From Oenanthe sinensis (taxonomy: Eukaryota; Streptophyta; Magnoliopsida; Apiales; Apiaceae): a stretch of DNA of 64,000 bases. The stretch is from assembly GCA_028671895.1 (NCBI GenBank), contig CM053799.1:48547455-48611454 (forward strand), read 5' to 3'. The notes beneath the pieces were generated by a model. It worked only from the letters and a program-made list of their open reading frames with translations. It made no database searches and had not been told where the DNA came from. The position numbers were made by a program, and so were the translations under genes. Positions within the stretch are counted from its first letter, which is position 1. The number at the start of each line of letters is the position of its first letter. Positions 32,219 to 44,879 of the stretch are shown in pieces.

Positions 32219-35200
32219 TTATAAATGATATGCCTTCAAATAATGAGCATTCCAGCTTCTCGAAATTTGCACTCCTTCCAATGTCGACAGCCTATATGCT
32301 CCTCGTCCGACGACTGCATCTATTAGGTATGGTCCTTCCCATGCATCAGCAAATTTGCCTGCGTCAGCGTCCATTGTGTTTTGGAAGACCTTTCTCAGGA
32401 CAAGATCCCCCTCTTGAAACTTCCTTATGTGGACGTTTTTGTTGTAGGCATTCGCCATCCTTTGTTGTTAAGAAGCCATGCGTATCTTAGCCATGTCACG
32501 GAGTTCGTCGACCGTATCCAAGTCGTGGACGAGTTCATTTTTGTTGCTTTCAACTGTTGCGAGTCCATAACGAGCCATCGGACTCATAATTTCCGTTGGC
32601 AATACTGATTCAGCCCCATATACCAATGCATATGGAGTTTGACCCGTCGAGGTCTTTGGAGTTGTTCTGTCAGCCCATAGGGTCCATGGTAACTCTTCAG
32701 CCCATCGTCTTTTGTGAGTAGTAAGTCTCTTTTTGAGATTGTTAATAATGATCTTGTTGCTCGACTCAGCTTGACCATTGGCTTGTGGGTACCTTGGCGT
32801 CAACTTTGTCAATGTTATGTTTCATTGACGATAGAAGGATTCCGTCTTTTCACTTATAAATTGTGAGCCATTATCGCAAACAATCTCAGATGGTACGCCA
32901 AACTTGCACAAAATATTACGTTTGATAAAATATATTACCTCCTTTGACTTAACCTGTCGGAATGCTTCTGCCTCTATCCATTTAGAGAAATAATCTGTCA
33001 TGACTAACATGAATACTTTCTGACCTGGTGCTGGTGGCATCTTTCCCACGATGTCCATCCCCCACTTCATAAATGGCCATGATGGAATCGACGGGTGCAA
33101 ATACTCTGACGGCTGGTGCAGGACGGGAGCATGCCTTCGACAAGCGTCACACCTTTTAACATAATCAATAGCATCCTGTCTGACAGTTGGCCAATAATAA
33201 CCCATACGTAGTACTTTGTATGATAATCCTTTGCCTCCGGAATGATTTCCGCAATCTCCTTCATGTACATCTTCCAACACCCGTCGGGCTTCTTCGTATT
33301 CCAAACATCGTTGTAGTAAACCTGTAGCAGAAGTTTTGAATAAAACCCCATCTATTAGCAGGAATCTTGACGCTCTCATCTTGAGTTGTTTTGCTTCCTT
33401 GTCATTACTAGGTCGAGTATCGTTCGACAGGTATTCCTTTATTTCAGTAGTCCAACTCGTCGGTCGAACAGGCTGACCATCAGTCAAGTCTTCTAGAGTC
33501 ATCGCACCTTTCATCTCCTCATGTCTTTCCGTAGCTGGCTTTAGGACATGTAAAATGGGTACGGTCGTCAAGTTTTCCCGTCGAAATACGACACCTAGTC
33601 CTGCCAGGGCGTCAACTTGTGTATTTGTTTCCCTTGGGACTTGCCGAATGCTGAACTTCGCAAAACCTGATTGTAGCTCCTTGACAATTCCTAGATATGC
33701 CGCCATCTTGTGGTCCCTAGCCTCATAGGACCCATTTACATGATTACCAATTAACAGGGAATCGCAACATACCTCAATGTGACTTATCTTTAATTCTTTT
33801 TCCGTCGCCAGACCAATAATCAATGCCTCATACTCGGCCTCGTTATTAGTGGCTTTGAAGTCACAATATATTGAATGTGCCATGATATCCCCCTGTGGTG
33901 ATTTTAGCACAAGTCCCAGACCTGTGCCGTTGACATTTGATGCCCCGTCGGTATACAGTGTCCATGGCTCAGTCCTTGTTTCTGACATCATCAACTGTAA
34001 CTCGTCATTAGCTATCCTTAACTGACTTGGGCTGAAATCTGCCACGAAATTAGCTAATGCTTGCGATTTGATAGCTGTGCGAGGTTCATAGATTATGTCA
34101 TACATGCTTAGCCTGACGGACCATTTAGCCATTCTACCCGTCAGTTCTGGCCTCCTCAATACCGTCTTCAATGGATAATTTGTCCTAACGCATATTTTAT
34201 GGGCTTCAAAATAATGTCATAGTTTGATTGACGTGACGGCTAAAGCTAACACTAGTTTCTCTAGTGACGAGTACCTTGTCTCAGCGTCGACCAGACTTTT
34301 GCTTACATAGTATATTGGAGACTGCATATTGTTCTCTTCTCTTGCTAAAACTCCACTGACCGCTTGCTCCGTGACTGATAGGTATACAAACAACATCTCT
34401 CCAGGTACTGATTTTGATAACAGTGGGGCTGTCGTCAAGTATCGTTTTAATTCCTCGAATGCTTCTTCGTGTTTATCCGTCCAGCAGAATCGTTTATTTT
34501 TCCTCAGGACGTCATAAAATAATCTGCACCTGTCGGACGACCTTGAGATAAATCTGTTTAATACGGCCACCCGTCCTGTCAGTTTTTGCACTTCCTTGAT
34601 AGATGTTGGTGATGTCAGTTCGAATATTGCTTTTATTTGTTCTGGGCTGGCTTCTATCCCTCGTCTTGTCACCATATGCCCTAAAAACTTTCCTGACGTT
34701 ACTGCAAAGTTGCATTTTGACGGATTGAGCTTCATGTTATAAGCTCGCAGAATGTCGAAGGTTATTGTTAAGTCCCTTACGTGGTCCGATGCACACTTCG
34801 ATTTCACCACCATATCATCAATGTATACTTCCATCGTCTTACCTATTTGTTCTTGGAACATCTTGTTGACTAGGCATTGGAAGGTCGCACCGGCATTCCT
34901 CAGGCCAAAAGGCATTGCCAAATAGCAGTATATCCCCCTGTCAGTCACAAAGGCTGTCTTCTCAGCATCTGACGGGTGCATTTTAATCTGATTAAACCCA
35001 CTCGACGCGTCCAAGAATGTTAACAATTCATGTCCAACTATTGCATCGACCATTGTATCTATGTGTGGCAATGGATATGGGTCCTTTGGACATGCCTTAT
35101 TTAAATCCGTGTAGTCGACACATACTCTCCACTTCCCATTCTTGTTTTGAACAATTACTACATTTGCCAACCATTCTGGGTAGTCCACTTCTCGAATCAT

Positions 35201-37549
35201 GCCAGCCTTCAGGAGTCTACAGACTTCATCATTGATAATTTGATTCCTGTCGGGTGCAAATTTTCTTCTCTTTTGTTGGACGGGCACGTAATTTGGGTCG
35301 ACATTGAGTTTGTGGGTGATGACTTATTCACTAATGCCCGTTATGTCGTCATGTTCCTACGCAAAAGCATCTAAACGTTCTGTCAAGAATTCAACTAAAT
35401 TGGCTTTTACTTTCGAAGGTACGTCCTGTCCAACTAGCACTTTCTTTTCTCCCGTCGACAGGTTCACCTCCGTCAGTTTTTCTGTGTCCATGCTCGTAAC
35501 TTGAGGAATGTCCTTCCCCTGGTTTTGAATAGCTGGTCTCAAGCATGTCTTGTAACATTGTCTTGCTTGAACTTGATCTCCTTGAATCTGTTGGACTCCC
35601 CAAGGTGTAGGGAATTTTATTACTTGGTGATATGTCGACGGGATAGCCTTCAAGTCGGGTATCCATGGCCTTCCAAGGATTATGTTGTAAGTCGATTGGC
35701 AATCAATAATGAGAAATTTCTGCAATAAATTCACCCCTTGAGCATACGTAGGTAATGAAATTTCGCCAATCGTCCTCTTAGTCTCACCACTGAACCCGAC
35801 GAGTACTATACATTTCTTTGTCATGTCGTGTTCCTGCAAGCCCATTTCTCGTAGTGCATCCAACATCATAATATTCACTGCGCTACCATTATCTACTAAA
35901 ATTCTCTTGATGATGCAGTTCCCGACGGGCAGTGAGATGACTAAGCTGTCGTGTTGTGGTTCCGTCACGTGCTCCCTGTCTGACTCGTCAAATTGAATTG
36001 CGGGTAACTTTCTTTCCATAATGTCTGCCCGCATGATTCTCATTCCGGGCTCTCTAGCAACTCTCTTTGCCTGTGAATACGTAGCTCCACATACTTCTGA
36101 TCCTCCGGCTATGTAGTTGACAACCTTGTGATGTGGTGGTGGTGGAGGTTGTCTTGGCGGCGATGATTCTCTCACCCTACCTTTTCCCGTCATGTATTCC
36201 ATCAAGTAGACCTTCTTGACGAGTACTTGAATTTCTCTTCTCAGTGCCACACAATCATACGCTCTATGACCATAGTCACCATGGAAATCACACCACAGCT
36301 TTGACTCAGGGTTTGCTTTAGGCTTGTTTGATTTTGACGGCCAATTGACAGCGTTTCCCAATTTGTTGAATTCTCTTACCAAAGCTGACGGGCTGATATT
36401 GAACCCAAAACTATCAAATGTTGGCGGAAGGTTTGGGTCTTTTCTCCAATCCGTCCTTCCTTGCACAGCACTGATGCGTGTATCCTCACGATTAATCCTC
36501 GAATGAGGCCTGTGGTTCCGTGCCTTCGTCGTGATAATTTTTCTATTAGGTCGATAGTAGTTGTCCTCGTCATCTTTTCTGTCTTCTTCCAACCTGACTT
36601 GGGCCATAGCTTTGGCTTGTACATCGTCCATGGTCCTGCACGGGTATTTTTTCAACTCATCGTACAATGGTGTATCCCTTACTAGCCCTCGACGGAAGGC
36701 CTCAATAGCCGTCGGTATGTCATAATTTATTATTATCACCTTCTCCTTGTTGAATCTGGACAGGTATTCTCTCAAAGGTTCTCTATACCTCTGAACAATT
36801 CTGTATAAGTCACTCGTCGTCTTCTCAAATCGCCTGCTACTAGCAAACTGTAGGTTGAATGCGTCGACGAGGTCTGCAAATGATGATATGGTTCCGTTCG
36901 GTAGTCCAACAAACCATTGAAGGGCAGGTCCTGTGAATGTCGAACCAAATCCCTTACACATACAAGGTTCCCTCAATTCCTTGGTAATTGGTACTGTAAA
37001 CATTCGTTGTTTGTACTGCGCAATGTGTTCTTGTGGGTCAGCCTCACCATCATATAGCCTCATGTGTGGTATGTTAAATCATTTCGGAATCTCCACCAAG
37101 GCAATATCATCAGAGAAAGGTGAATCCGCATAGCTCGTTGGCGTAGCCTTTTCCAGCAGCTTTGGCACACCTGGTATTCGTTGTATCATCTCTCTCATCT
37201 CCTTCAACTCCAGCTTCATAGCATCTGTTGTGTGACTTTCTGATCGTGAACTTCTATGCCTTGACCTTCTATTCGACCTCTCTTCATCGTTGTCATGCCT
37301 GCCCGTTGTATCTTTCTGCCATTGAGATGTTGTATTAGCATTATTGTCCGTAGCTCCATTCTCAGCCCGGTTAGTGCCCAACACAAGCACTTCATCATCC
37401 CCCTTTCGACCTTCTTCATGATCCTCATCATCGTATTCTAGCCTTCGAACCACACTTGCCACCATTTGCTTTGAGGCCGCCGTTGCACTCGATTTTACCG
37501 TACTCAATGCAGCCTTGAGGTTCTCATTCTCACTACGTAGGGTCTCCAC
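32219..37549 (-). pseudogene. Tat gag-pol polyprotein, one frame with six nonsense codons
   Basis: A single 1777-codon minus-strand frame. Gag core starts near residue 163 (MRLYDGEADPQEH), with a zinc-binding CDFHGDYGHRAYDC near 420. Aspartic protease is LVDNGSAVNIM near 550. Reverse transcriptase has YIDDMVVKS near 910, and a first RNase H follows. A second RNase H-like domain (DGASNVNGTGLGLVL) lies near 1199. Integrase has a zinc region (CDACRRH) near 1470 and a core with VCDNGSQF near 1560. It ends in a chromodomain-free tail. Nonsense codons at 37079 (TGA), 35357 (TAG), 35324 (TAA), 34217 (TGA), 32822 (TGA) and 32468 (TAA); no frameshift. Inactive as it stands. Confidence 0.93.
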
Positions 37550-37672
37550 ATCGGTTTGTAGCTTCTACACAATTGCAAGCACGTCATCATTCGTAGGTCG
37601 TTCCTCGTTCTCGCTTCGCTCAGGATCCGTAGCCATAGTTGTAGAAATCGTATAGAACTCTTAGCTAATTTC

Positions 37673-37690
37673 ACACAGATGGCGCCAAAC
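37673..37690 (-). other. Primer binding site of the Tat element
   Basis: The minus strand reads TTTGGCGCCATCTGTG one base after the 5' LTR. TGGCGCC with CTGTG following is the usual PBS form of Tat-type elements. Confidence 0.85.
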
Positions 37691-38500
37691 TGTTTTAGCC
37701 AAAATTTGATGGGTTCATAACTAAGTTCTTTAATTGTATAAACGTTTAAAATCTGTGTTTTTGTATTTGGATGGGCAAAAATCGTAAGAAAAAGCTACTC
37801 GACGATTGAAAATAAAGAATGACAAGAGACAAATTTGGAGATGCGGAAAACCCTAGTAAAAGGATAAAAACCGCGGGTGGGGTGTGCCCAGCCAAGAACA
37901 TCCACTATAAAATTGTTTCCGATCGATTACAAGTGATTTGAATGAAGAAAAATACATAAACTGCCTACTCGTCGGCTATGCAGCAGCTACTCGTCGACTG
38001 TGCCACTGTTACTCGTCGGCTGTATCTATTATGTGTATAGAATCGTCTTCTTCTTCCATCTCCTTAAGAATGTATTTATAATCTGATTTGGATGCCTCTC
38101 ACGATCCTATTTTCATGCTAGATGTTGCTGATCACGTTCCTTGATTGTAGGGATCAACTCCATGTATTTGAATTATTGTTGGAGTTGGAATCTTATCCCT
38201 TCCTTAAATTTCTGCCCGTCGGGTGCTTCAGTCTTACCCGTCGAGACCTGGTCTACTCGTCAGCTTGTTAATTTCCTATTTTAAAGGAAACTCAATAATT
38301 ATCAATATAATCAATAATTATACATCTTCAATTAAATAAATCAACTGATATTGAATTATTAATGAATAATGTTGATAAATATAGCCAAATAATCCGTGGG
38401 TCGTCCAAACAATGTACACTCGTCGGCTTGCTCGTCCGGCCGTCCACTATGCTGCTACTCGTCAGTACAAAATCCTACTTGCAAAAATATGGTTATAACA
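37691..38500 (-). repeat. 5' LTR of the Tat element
   Basis: 810 bp, same ends as the left LTR. The differences from it are mostly transitions (for example T/C at 27844/37810-type positions and A/G at several sites), plus one extra T. Confidence 0.95.
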
Positions 38501-39039
38501 GTAATCTACCTATCAGCTTATTTTCACTAGCAGGAGATAGATATAGTTCTTCCAAGTTGGGGAGGTGGAAAACCTCTTGGGGTACTACTCCATATAAACC
38601 ATCAAAGTTAAGAACTCTTAGGGAAGTAGACAAATTCGTGGGTAACATACCAGTGAGGTTTCTATTCCCAACTAAATCTAGCACTTGTAAATTGGGGAGG
38701 TGGAAAACCTCTTGGGGTAATTCTCCATGTAAACCAGTATACACAAAGTTAAGAACTCTTAGAGAAGTAGACAAATTCATGGGTACAACGGAAGAGATGC
38801 TGAGTTCTTCAAGATTAAGCACTCTGAGTTGACTCATATTCTGCATTACTGATTTAAACACTTCTTCTTCAAGTTGAATATTCTTATAATATACTTCTTG
38901 ATTGAGATCAAGTGAGACCAGTTTATACAAATGATATATTCCTGAGGGGACTCTTCCAGAAAATTGAGTACGAGAAAGGTTGAGATGTGTCAAACCTTTT
39001 GCAAAAAAACCAAATTCCTGAGGGAACTCATTGGAGAGG
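38501..39039 (-). pseudogene. RLP gene, part 2: first leucine-rich repeats
   Basis: Read on the minus strand from 39034, the frame continues part 1 across the Sirevirus site: SNEFPQEFGFFAKGLTHLNL, then SRTQFSGRVPSGIYHLYKLV, an RLP-typical island-like stretch (QEVYYKNIQLEEEVFKSVMQ), MSQLRVLNLEELSISSVVP and two similar LRR pairs (ELPQEVFHLPNLQVLDLVG and VVPQEVFHLPNLEELYL). It ends at NKLIGRL, where the Tat element interrupts it. No stop codon inside. 39035-39039 is the Sirevirus target duplication and 38501-38505 that of the Tat element. Confidence 0.92.
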
Positions 39040-40609
39040 TGTTAGGTCCAAATGTGTTGAAGAGGGGGGTGAATACAACTTTTTAACTTTTTAGAGATTT
39101 ATGGAACATGAGAAGCAATAAATACTATGTAATAAATCAACACAAAGATTCAAGGAATATATATCTTATATATAACTTGAAAGGGTTGCTACAACATTCA
39201 TTACAATAGTATACAGAAGTAAAGAGGGGAGTAAAAGATACTAAGCTCTGTGAATGTACTCCCTCTCTATTACAAGTGTTTCTCTCGATATTGCTCTACA
39301 TTGCTCTCTGTGTTCTTTCTATAACATTACACAAGTACTTCTATTTATACTACTTTGTAATCTATGTCTTGTAGACTTCACAAGATAAGATATGAGTGGT
39401 CCAATGATGTCCACGTAAATCTTATCTTATCTTGAAAGTTGGGAAATCTGCCAACCAGATGATGCCATGTGTCTTGTTGAAACTGTCCTCCATGTAGAAC
39501 TTCTACATAAAAAATTCTACTTAGCTCTATCTCGAACTCTAAGTAAAACTTAGGAATTTCTACATAGGAAATTCGACTTAGGAATTTTTACATAGGAAAT
39601 TCGACTTGGGAAGTTCGACTTAAGAAATTCGAGATAGCTTCCTGAGTTGAGTACTTAGAAAATATTTTTACCTCCAGAATTTCTACATAGAAAATTTGAC
39701 TTAGGAATTTCTACATAGGAAATTCGACTTAGCTTCCTGAGTTCAGTACTTAGAAAATATTTTCACCTCCAGAATTTCTACTTGGCTCTAAGTAGAAACT
39801 TATCTAGAATTTCTAAATAGGAATTTCGACTTAGCTTCCCTTGTAAGTACTTAGAGAAATTCTGGGCTTCAACTTGAAACTCCAATGCAACATCTTGAAC
39901 TTGTGATTTCTTCATGTCTTCTATTTCCTTTAACAAGCTCTTGAGCACGGATCTCTACTACTGACATAAACTTGCTATCAATGTCCTGACACTTGATGCA
40001 ATGGTCTGGTTCATAAGTGACTAGTCTTGATAGGGTTCTTGCTTCTGAATAGATTACCATGTTCAATTAATAATGTGGCTTTCCAATAAATGCTTTCGAA
40101 CATTGACTGTTAATAAACACTGCAACTTCACTGGAATCTTTTCTGGTACTTCGACAACATCTTCATTACTACCACAATCTTGAATACTTCATTCTCTGTT
40201 CTTCACTGATTGTCAATGAGTATAACTTCAAGGCTTTACTTGTCCTCTGTAACCTTTGTCTTTACCCTGTCTTCAATTCTTCTAGATTCCTATGCTTCAA
40301 ACACTGTCTATCTTCAATCAATGCTGTTACACTGAAATCTTTTAGTGGCACTGCTATACTGAATCTTCAACATTTCTGAAACCCTGAAAGTCCTTAAACC
40401 ATTATTCTTCACTGAGGCATGAACATATAAATGAACTTCTTTCAGTGACCTGTATTAGACTTCAAAACTTCTTCTAATGTCTTGATTCACTGTATCTGCC
40501 TTGTCTTCATTTCTTGCTGATTTCTGTGTAAGCGTAGTATTATTTACTTGTCCTGTTCTAGTGTTGAGTTATTACGATTACTATTCATACAACTTCGTCA
40601 TCTCCAATA
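39040..40609 (-). repeat. 3' LTR of Sirevirus element 2 (inverted relative to its 5' LTR)
   Basis: About 1570 bp. On the minus strand it runs from TATTGGAGATGACGAAG (40609) to TTGGACCTAACA (39040). It shares the core word (40420-40439) and the CGAA-type array (39500-39840) with 22521-24102. A PPT precedes it and RLP sequence with the matching TSD follows it, so it is the 3' LTR of the element whose 5' LTR lies 15 kb to the left on the opposite strand. Confidence 0.92.
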
Positions 40610-40625
40610 ATCTTCCCCTATTTGA
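40610..40625 (-). other. Polypurine tract of element 2
   Basis: The minus strand reads CAAATAGGGGAAGAT directly before the LTR, matching the PPT of element 1 in form. Confidence 0.85.
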
Positions 40626-42480
40626 TTGTTAAACTTAGCAAACAAATCACCTAAGGAGGATAACTCAACTAACAACTAGAAAAAGTAATCGTCCGAGACT
40701 TGTAAATAATGCTACTGGTTTTTCTGGATCAGATACTGCATTTCCAGATTTCTTGTTTAACTGAAATGAAAGATGTTTGTTCTTCTGACGTTGAACTAAT
40801 ATTCAAGTTGTATCATCTTCATTTCTGTCTATTTGAGCTCTCTCTGTTTCAAAATCCTTCATAGTATGAACTTAAAGAATTTATCATGAACAGAGCTTCA
40901 TCAAAATCATTATTCCTGGGACATCTTCAATAGAACACAGAACATAGCTCAAATAATGTTCTCCCCCTAAGAATGTGATTTTCCTTCTTCTTCTTCTCCC
41001 TTTAGAAAATCCATGGAAGTGTAAATTCTTTTCTGTTCTTCCTACTTGGATTAGGAATCCTCTTCTGACAACTCCTTTCAAGTCTAGGATACAGTTTCTT
41101 GATTCTCCCATCTTCTGTTGTTTCCCCTCAGGATCCGAAGATAAGATTTTCTTCTTTTTCCTTTCTAAAATCTCCCCCTAAGGATATTAACTTCTCCCAA
41201 GGATACAAACCCCTTTTTCCAAGGATCTTCCAGAATCCAAGATACGAACCCCTTTAGGATATTAACTCTTAACCCTTCCGAAGGATACGAAGATAAGACT
41301 TAGTTTAAATTCTCCTTTTTCATGTTATAACTATAACACTATAACTTCTCCCCCTTTATCCTTTTTCTTGTTATAATTATAACACTATAAATTCTCCCCA
41401 TTAGTTGAGGAATCCTCCAATGGCCCACTTTTGAATGGTTTGTCTTCCAAAGAAGGTTCTCGTCTATCGTTGAACGGGAAAAAAATATAGTAACTTTTCT
41501 TTCAGAAGTAGCAAGTAGCAAGGGTAAGTGTTTGGCTTATGGTTTCCTCACTTCTACTACGTTCTGTTGGTGTTTACACTTTAGCATTGAGCATTTTTAA
41601 GTGTTTCACTCTTTCTCTCCCTATCTCTCACTCAAGTGTATCTCTCTCTCACTTTCACTTAAGTGTGTCTCTCTCTCACTTTCACTCTGCACTCCAAATA
41701 TAGCCTTCTGTACCTGCAAGTGAAATCCGTCAATTCATATATTCCCAACACCTGACTCATCAGAATGAACTGAATCACTATCAAGTGGAGAATTTGCCTC
41801 GTAGAGGTGTTCTTGATCTATCATGCATAAGCACTGTCTCACACCAGACTCAATAACAATTGCTAAATCACTGTCTAGTGGAGCCTTACCTCTTTGAGAT
41901 GGGTTATCCCAAGATTTTAAAATCTTTTTGGGAATCCTGCCTTGTTCTATCAAGGAGTTGCCTCACACCTTCTCCGTAAACGGGAGGTGGACATTCCTTT
42001 TTAGGATCTGAAAATGTTCCTTCCAGGAGGGGCGACGTAGTAGACAATGTAATGAATGGCAAATTAGAGTCTACGTTTCCCTCGTAACCCAATGACGGGT
42101 GTTTTGTTAACATGCCTATACCTCACACTGTGCACGTCTTGCAATGTGTCCCTAAAATATATCTGTTTAGGCTTACCATCAGCGTGAATGTCAGTGGTGT
42201 GCTTGACTCATTACAAGATGCTCTGGCTGACGAGCGAATTTCAGTGGACTCACCCTGTTGAGAGAATGATTCCAGAGATAGTTTTATTGCCTTTTTAGCT
42301 CTGCATCCTTTTGAGAAGATACAGATGAGCTTACAGATACCTCAATTATATACGTCTTTACTTCTCTGGAGGTAGAGCTGTGGGTGCACTGCCGACTTCA
42401 TCCTTATTTGCTGCATCAAGTGCAGTTTCTCCCTTATCAACCTCTAACGAACATGTGTTCCTTATAACTCCAAGGGTTAA
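40626..42480 (-). other. Sirevirus element 2, 3' region with PPT-like repeats and env-like remnant
   Basis: No intact gene. The minus strand has several GGGGGAGAA words (about 40960, 41170, 41345, 41393), tandem GTGAGAGAGAGACAC-type words (41600-41700), and at 42195-42360 a stretch encoding SFSQQGES and a SSARAS step that parallels SFSQQSES in element 1. Collinearity with 332-2255 supports common descent. Confidence 0.65.
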
Positions 42481-44870
42481 TATATGGAAGTGGATGAATC
42501 AGTGTTTGGTATTAAGGCCTGGGTAAGAGATTGATGGGTTTTCAACCTCTTGGCCAGTTTATGTAGCCACTAGGGGCTAAACGGATAAAATCAATTAAGC
42601 AAGATAAAAAGATAATCACTTTAACATTCCAAAACATATTTTTCATCTCAAGGAGAAAGAAAAATATATGAAGGAATGGTAATGGATTGCATTAAAGCAC
42701 TTTTAATAAAAGAGTTTTGTCAGATCGAAAAATTTATCATTTAAGAGCATGAAACCAATAGAAATTTTCTTTAAGATACTTATCCCCTAATAAAACGCGA
42801 GAATGTACGTGTATCAGAGAAAAAGTCTATCCCTATGAATTTCTTATAAGGCAAACTTCCCATAATAAAACGCGGGAATTTATACCAAAGAAGAAATTCA
42901 ACTCTTTTACCAAATTTTATCTCAATTAAAATGACTCTTTTCCATTAAACCTAAATACTGCATGTTTTGAAAACAATTTTGCAAAACATCCTTATCAGAT
43001 AGAAGACAATGATTTTCCGACTCATAATGCAATCATGATTTACATCATTTTCGTCTGCCTGATAATATCCCCGACTTGAAATAAAAACATGACAATTGAG
43101 GTTGGATTGATGCGTAACAACACAGTACTAGGCCTTCAAAGCAACAATCACTGTTTTGGTACTATGAATCAATGTGAAACATACACTGAAACAAGTATTT
43201 GAAAACAAATCATTTTACAAGTGATTGGTACCTCGAAGTTAAAACAATTTTTTCAAATAAAATAGCAGTCACAAAGTTTCTGCCACTTTAAAAAGAAAAA
43301 AAAATTAGAGAGAAAAAGCTTTTAAAGATAAAACATTTAAATCAGCTTTTGGGAGAGGATAATATTTTTCGAGATAAAAGAAAGATTATCCTCAAGAAAA
43401 GTTTTTCAAAAAGAGAAGTTTTGAAAAAAAATTCTGAAGTTTTCTTATCTAAAACTAATAAAAAGTGAATGTATCTTTGAATAAGACATTTTGAAAAAGA
43501 AATAGACAAAAATTTCTTTTAAATACATTCAGGAATCAGTCAAAGAAAGAAAACTAAATATATTAATACTAACGGCTTTTTCAAACACCAATTTTTACTT
43601 AGAATAAAAGCTAAGTAAATCCATTAGTATCAATATATCACAATTATTTTATAATATAATATTATTCAATTATCACTGAGTAATAAAAGATAATAATTAT
43701 ACTACAAACAATTATGCTTCGAATTTATTTTAATTTACTTAAATCATGGAATAGATATTTCACCGAATTGTTATATATCATCATGATTTAAATAAATCAA
43801 AATAAATTAAATACTTATGTTGTACTAAGCAATTGCCAATCACATGCATATTTATCAAATAAATATGACAATTATTCAGTAGAACAATAAGCATATATAT
43901 TTTTATTATTAGTGATTTAAAATAAACATTATGTTGTATTATCACTAATATTAAAAATATCACAATTAATTGCACGGAAATATTAACAAAATATCATTAC
44001 TTGATATTTATCAATAATTTCAAAATGCAAGAAATTATGCTTCTTATATTTTATCAAATCAAAATTATGAAACTAATAAACATTGAGTTGCTTCAATCCA
44101 TAATTTTAATAAGATAAAATAAATTCGCTAAATACTAAGTTATTCATTAAATTGAATATTAGCATCTAACTTCCTACGTCATATCTAATAATTGTTACTG
44201 AAGCACATTGTAAGCATGCTCATAACAATAATTAATGATATACGTAAGCTCGAGGTTATATTTGAAAAGAAATTCACAAGTTCTTTAAATATAGACATTT
44301 AATACTTGTGATCCTTATTATAACTCCTCGCAAATAAACTTATTTTTAGAAATATTTTCTAAGTATATAAAACATTGAGAATTTTATACACATGACTTAG
44401 AAAATAATTCATCTTCCAATATTAGTGAGTTTTGAAATATGCATTAATTATTTAGAATAGAAATTCTAAATACCGTCACTAATATCAAAAGCATCACAAT
44501 TATTTGTAATGAAACAAATAATTATGCTTCTCATTTATTTTAATTTACTTAAATCATGGAACCAATATATAACTGAATTGTTTTATATCATCATGATTTA
44601 AATAAATCAAAATAAATTAAATACTTATGCTATATTAAACAATTGCCAATCATATGCATATAAATAATAAACATGGCAATTATTCAGTATAACAATAAGC
44701 ACTGTGTAAAATATTTTTATTATTAGTGATTTCAAATAAAAAATGTTGTATTATCACTAATATTAAAAATATCACATATAATCTCACGGCTGTAAAAAAA
44801 TAGGTTTAAAACAAATGAGTAAAAGTGAAAGTAAAACGGATTAGAGTGAAATGACAAAAATACCCCAGAA
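42481..44870 (-). repeat. AT-rich region with long direct repeats
   Basis: No gene. A stretch at about 43690-43970 recurs at about 44515-44790 with high similarity (both include TTAAATCATGGAA, TTGCCAATCA and ATTATTAGTGATTT), an offset near 820 bp. The stretch 44340-44520 recurs at 46025-46200, an offset near 1685, about twice as long. This points to a degenerate tandem array with a unit near 0.8 kb, in the 3' region of element 2. Confidence 0.7.
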
Positions 44871-44879
44871 AAAGAATAA

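Larger units (their letters stand above)
27725..38500 (-). mobile_element. Tat-lineage Ty3/gypsy retrotransposon, complete with TSD
   Basis: 10,776 bp, bounded by LTRs of 809 and 810 bp and by GTAAT target duplications (27720-27724 and 38501-38505). Read on the minus strand: 5' LTR, PBS, gag-protease-RT-RNase H-integrase in one frame, a spacer, an antisense gene (28785-31033 on +), PPT, 3' LTR. Two RNase H-like regions, the gag and protease sequence and the antisense gene place it in Tat (Retand/Ogre side). The LTRs differ at about 12 substitutions and one indel, roughly 1.5%, so insertion was recent. It sits inside the RLP coding sequence. Confidence 0.93.

Noticed and set aside
34329..35728. 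Plus-strand frames opposite gag-pol of the Tat element
   Set aside because: Shadows of the conserved coding strand; unlike 28785-31033 they show no domain or splice structure.
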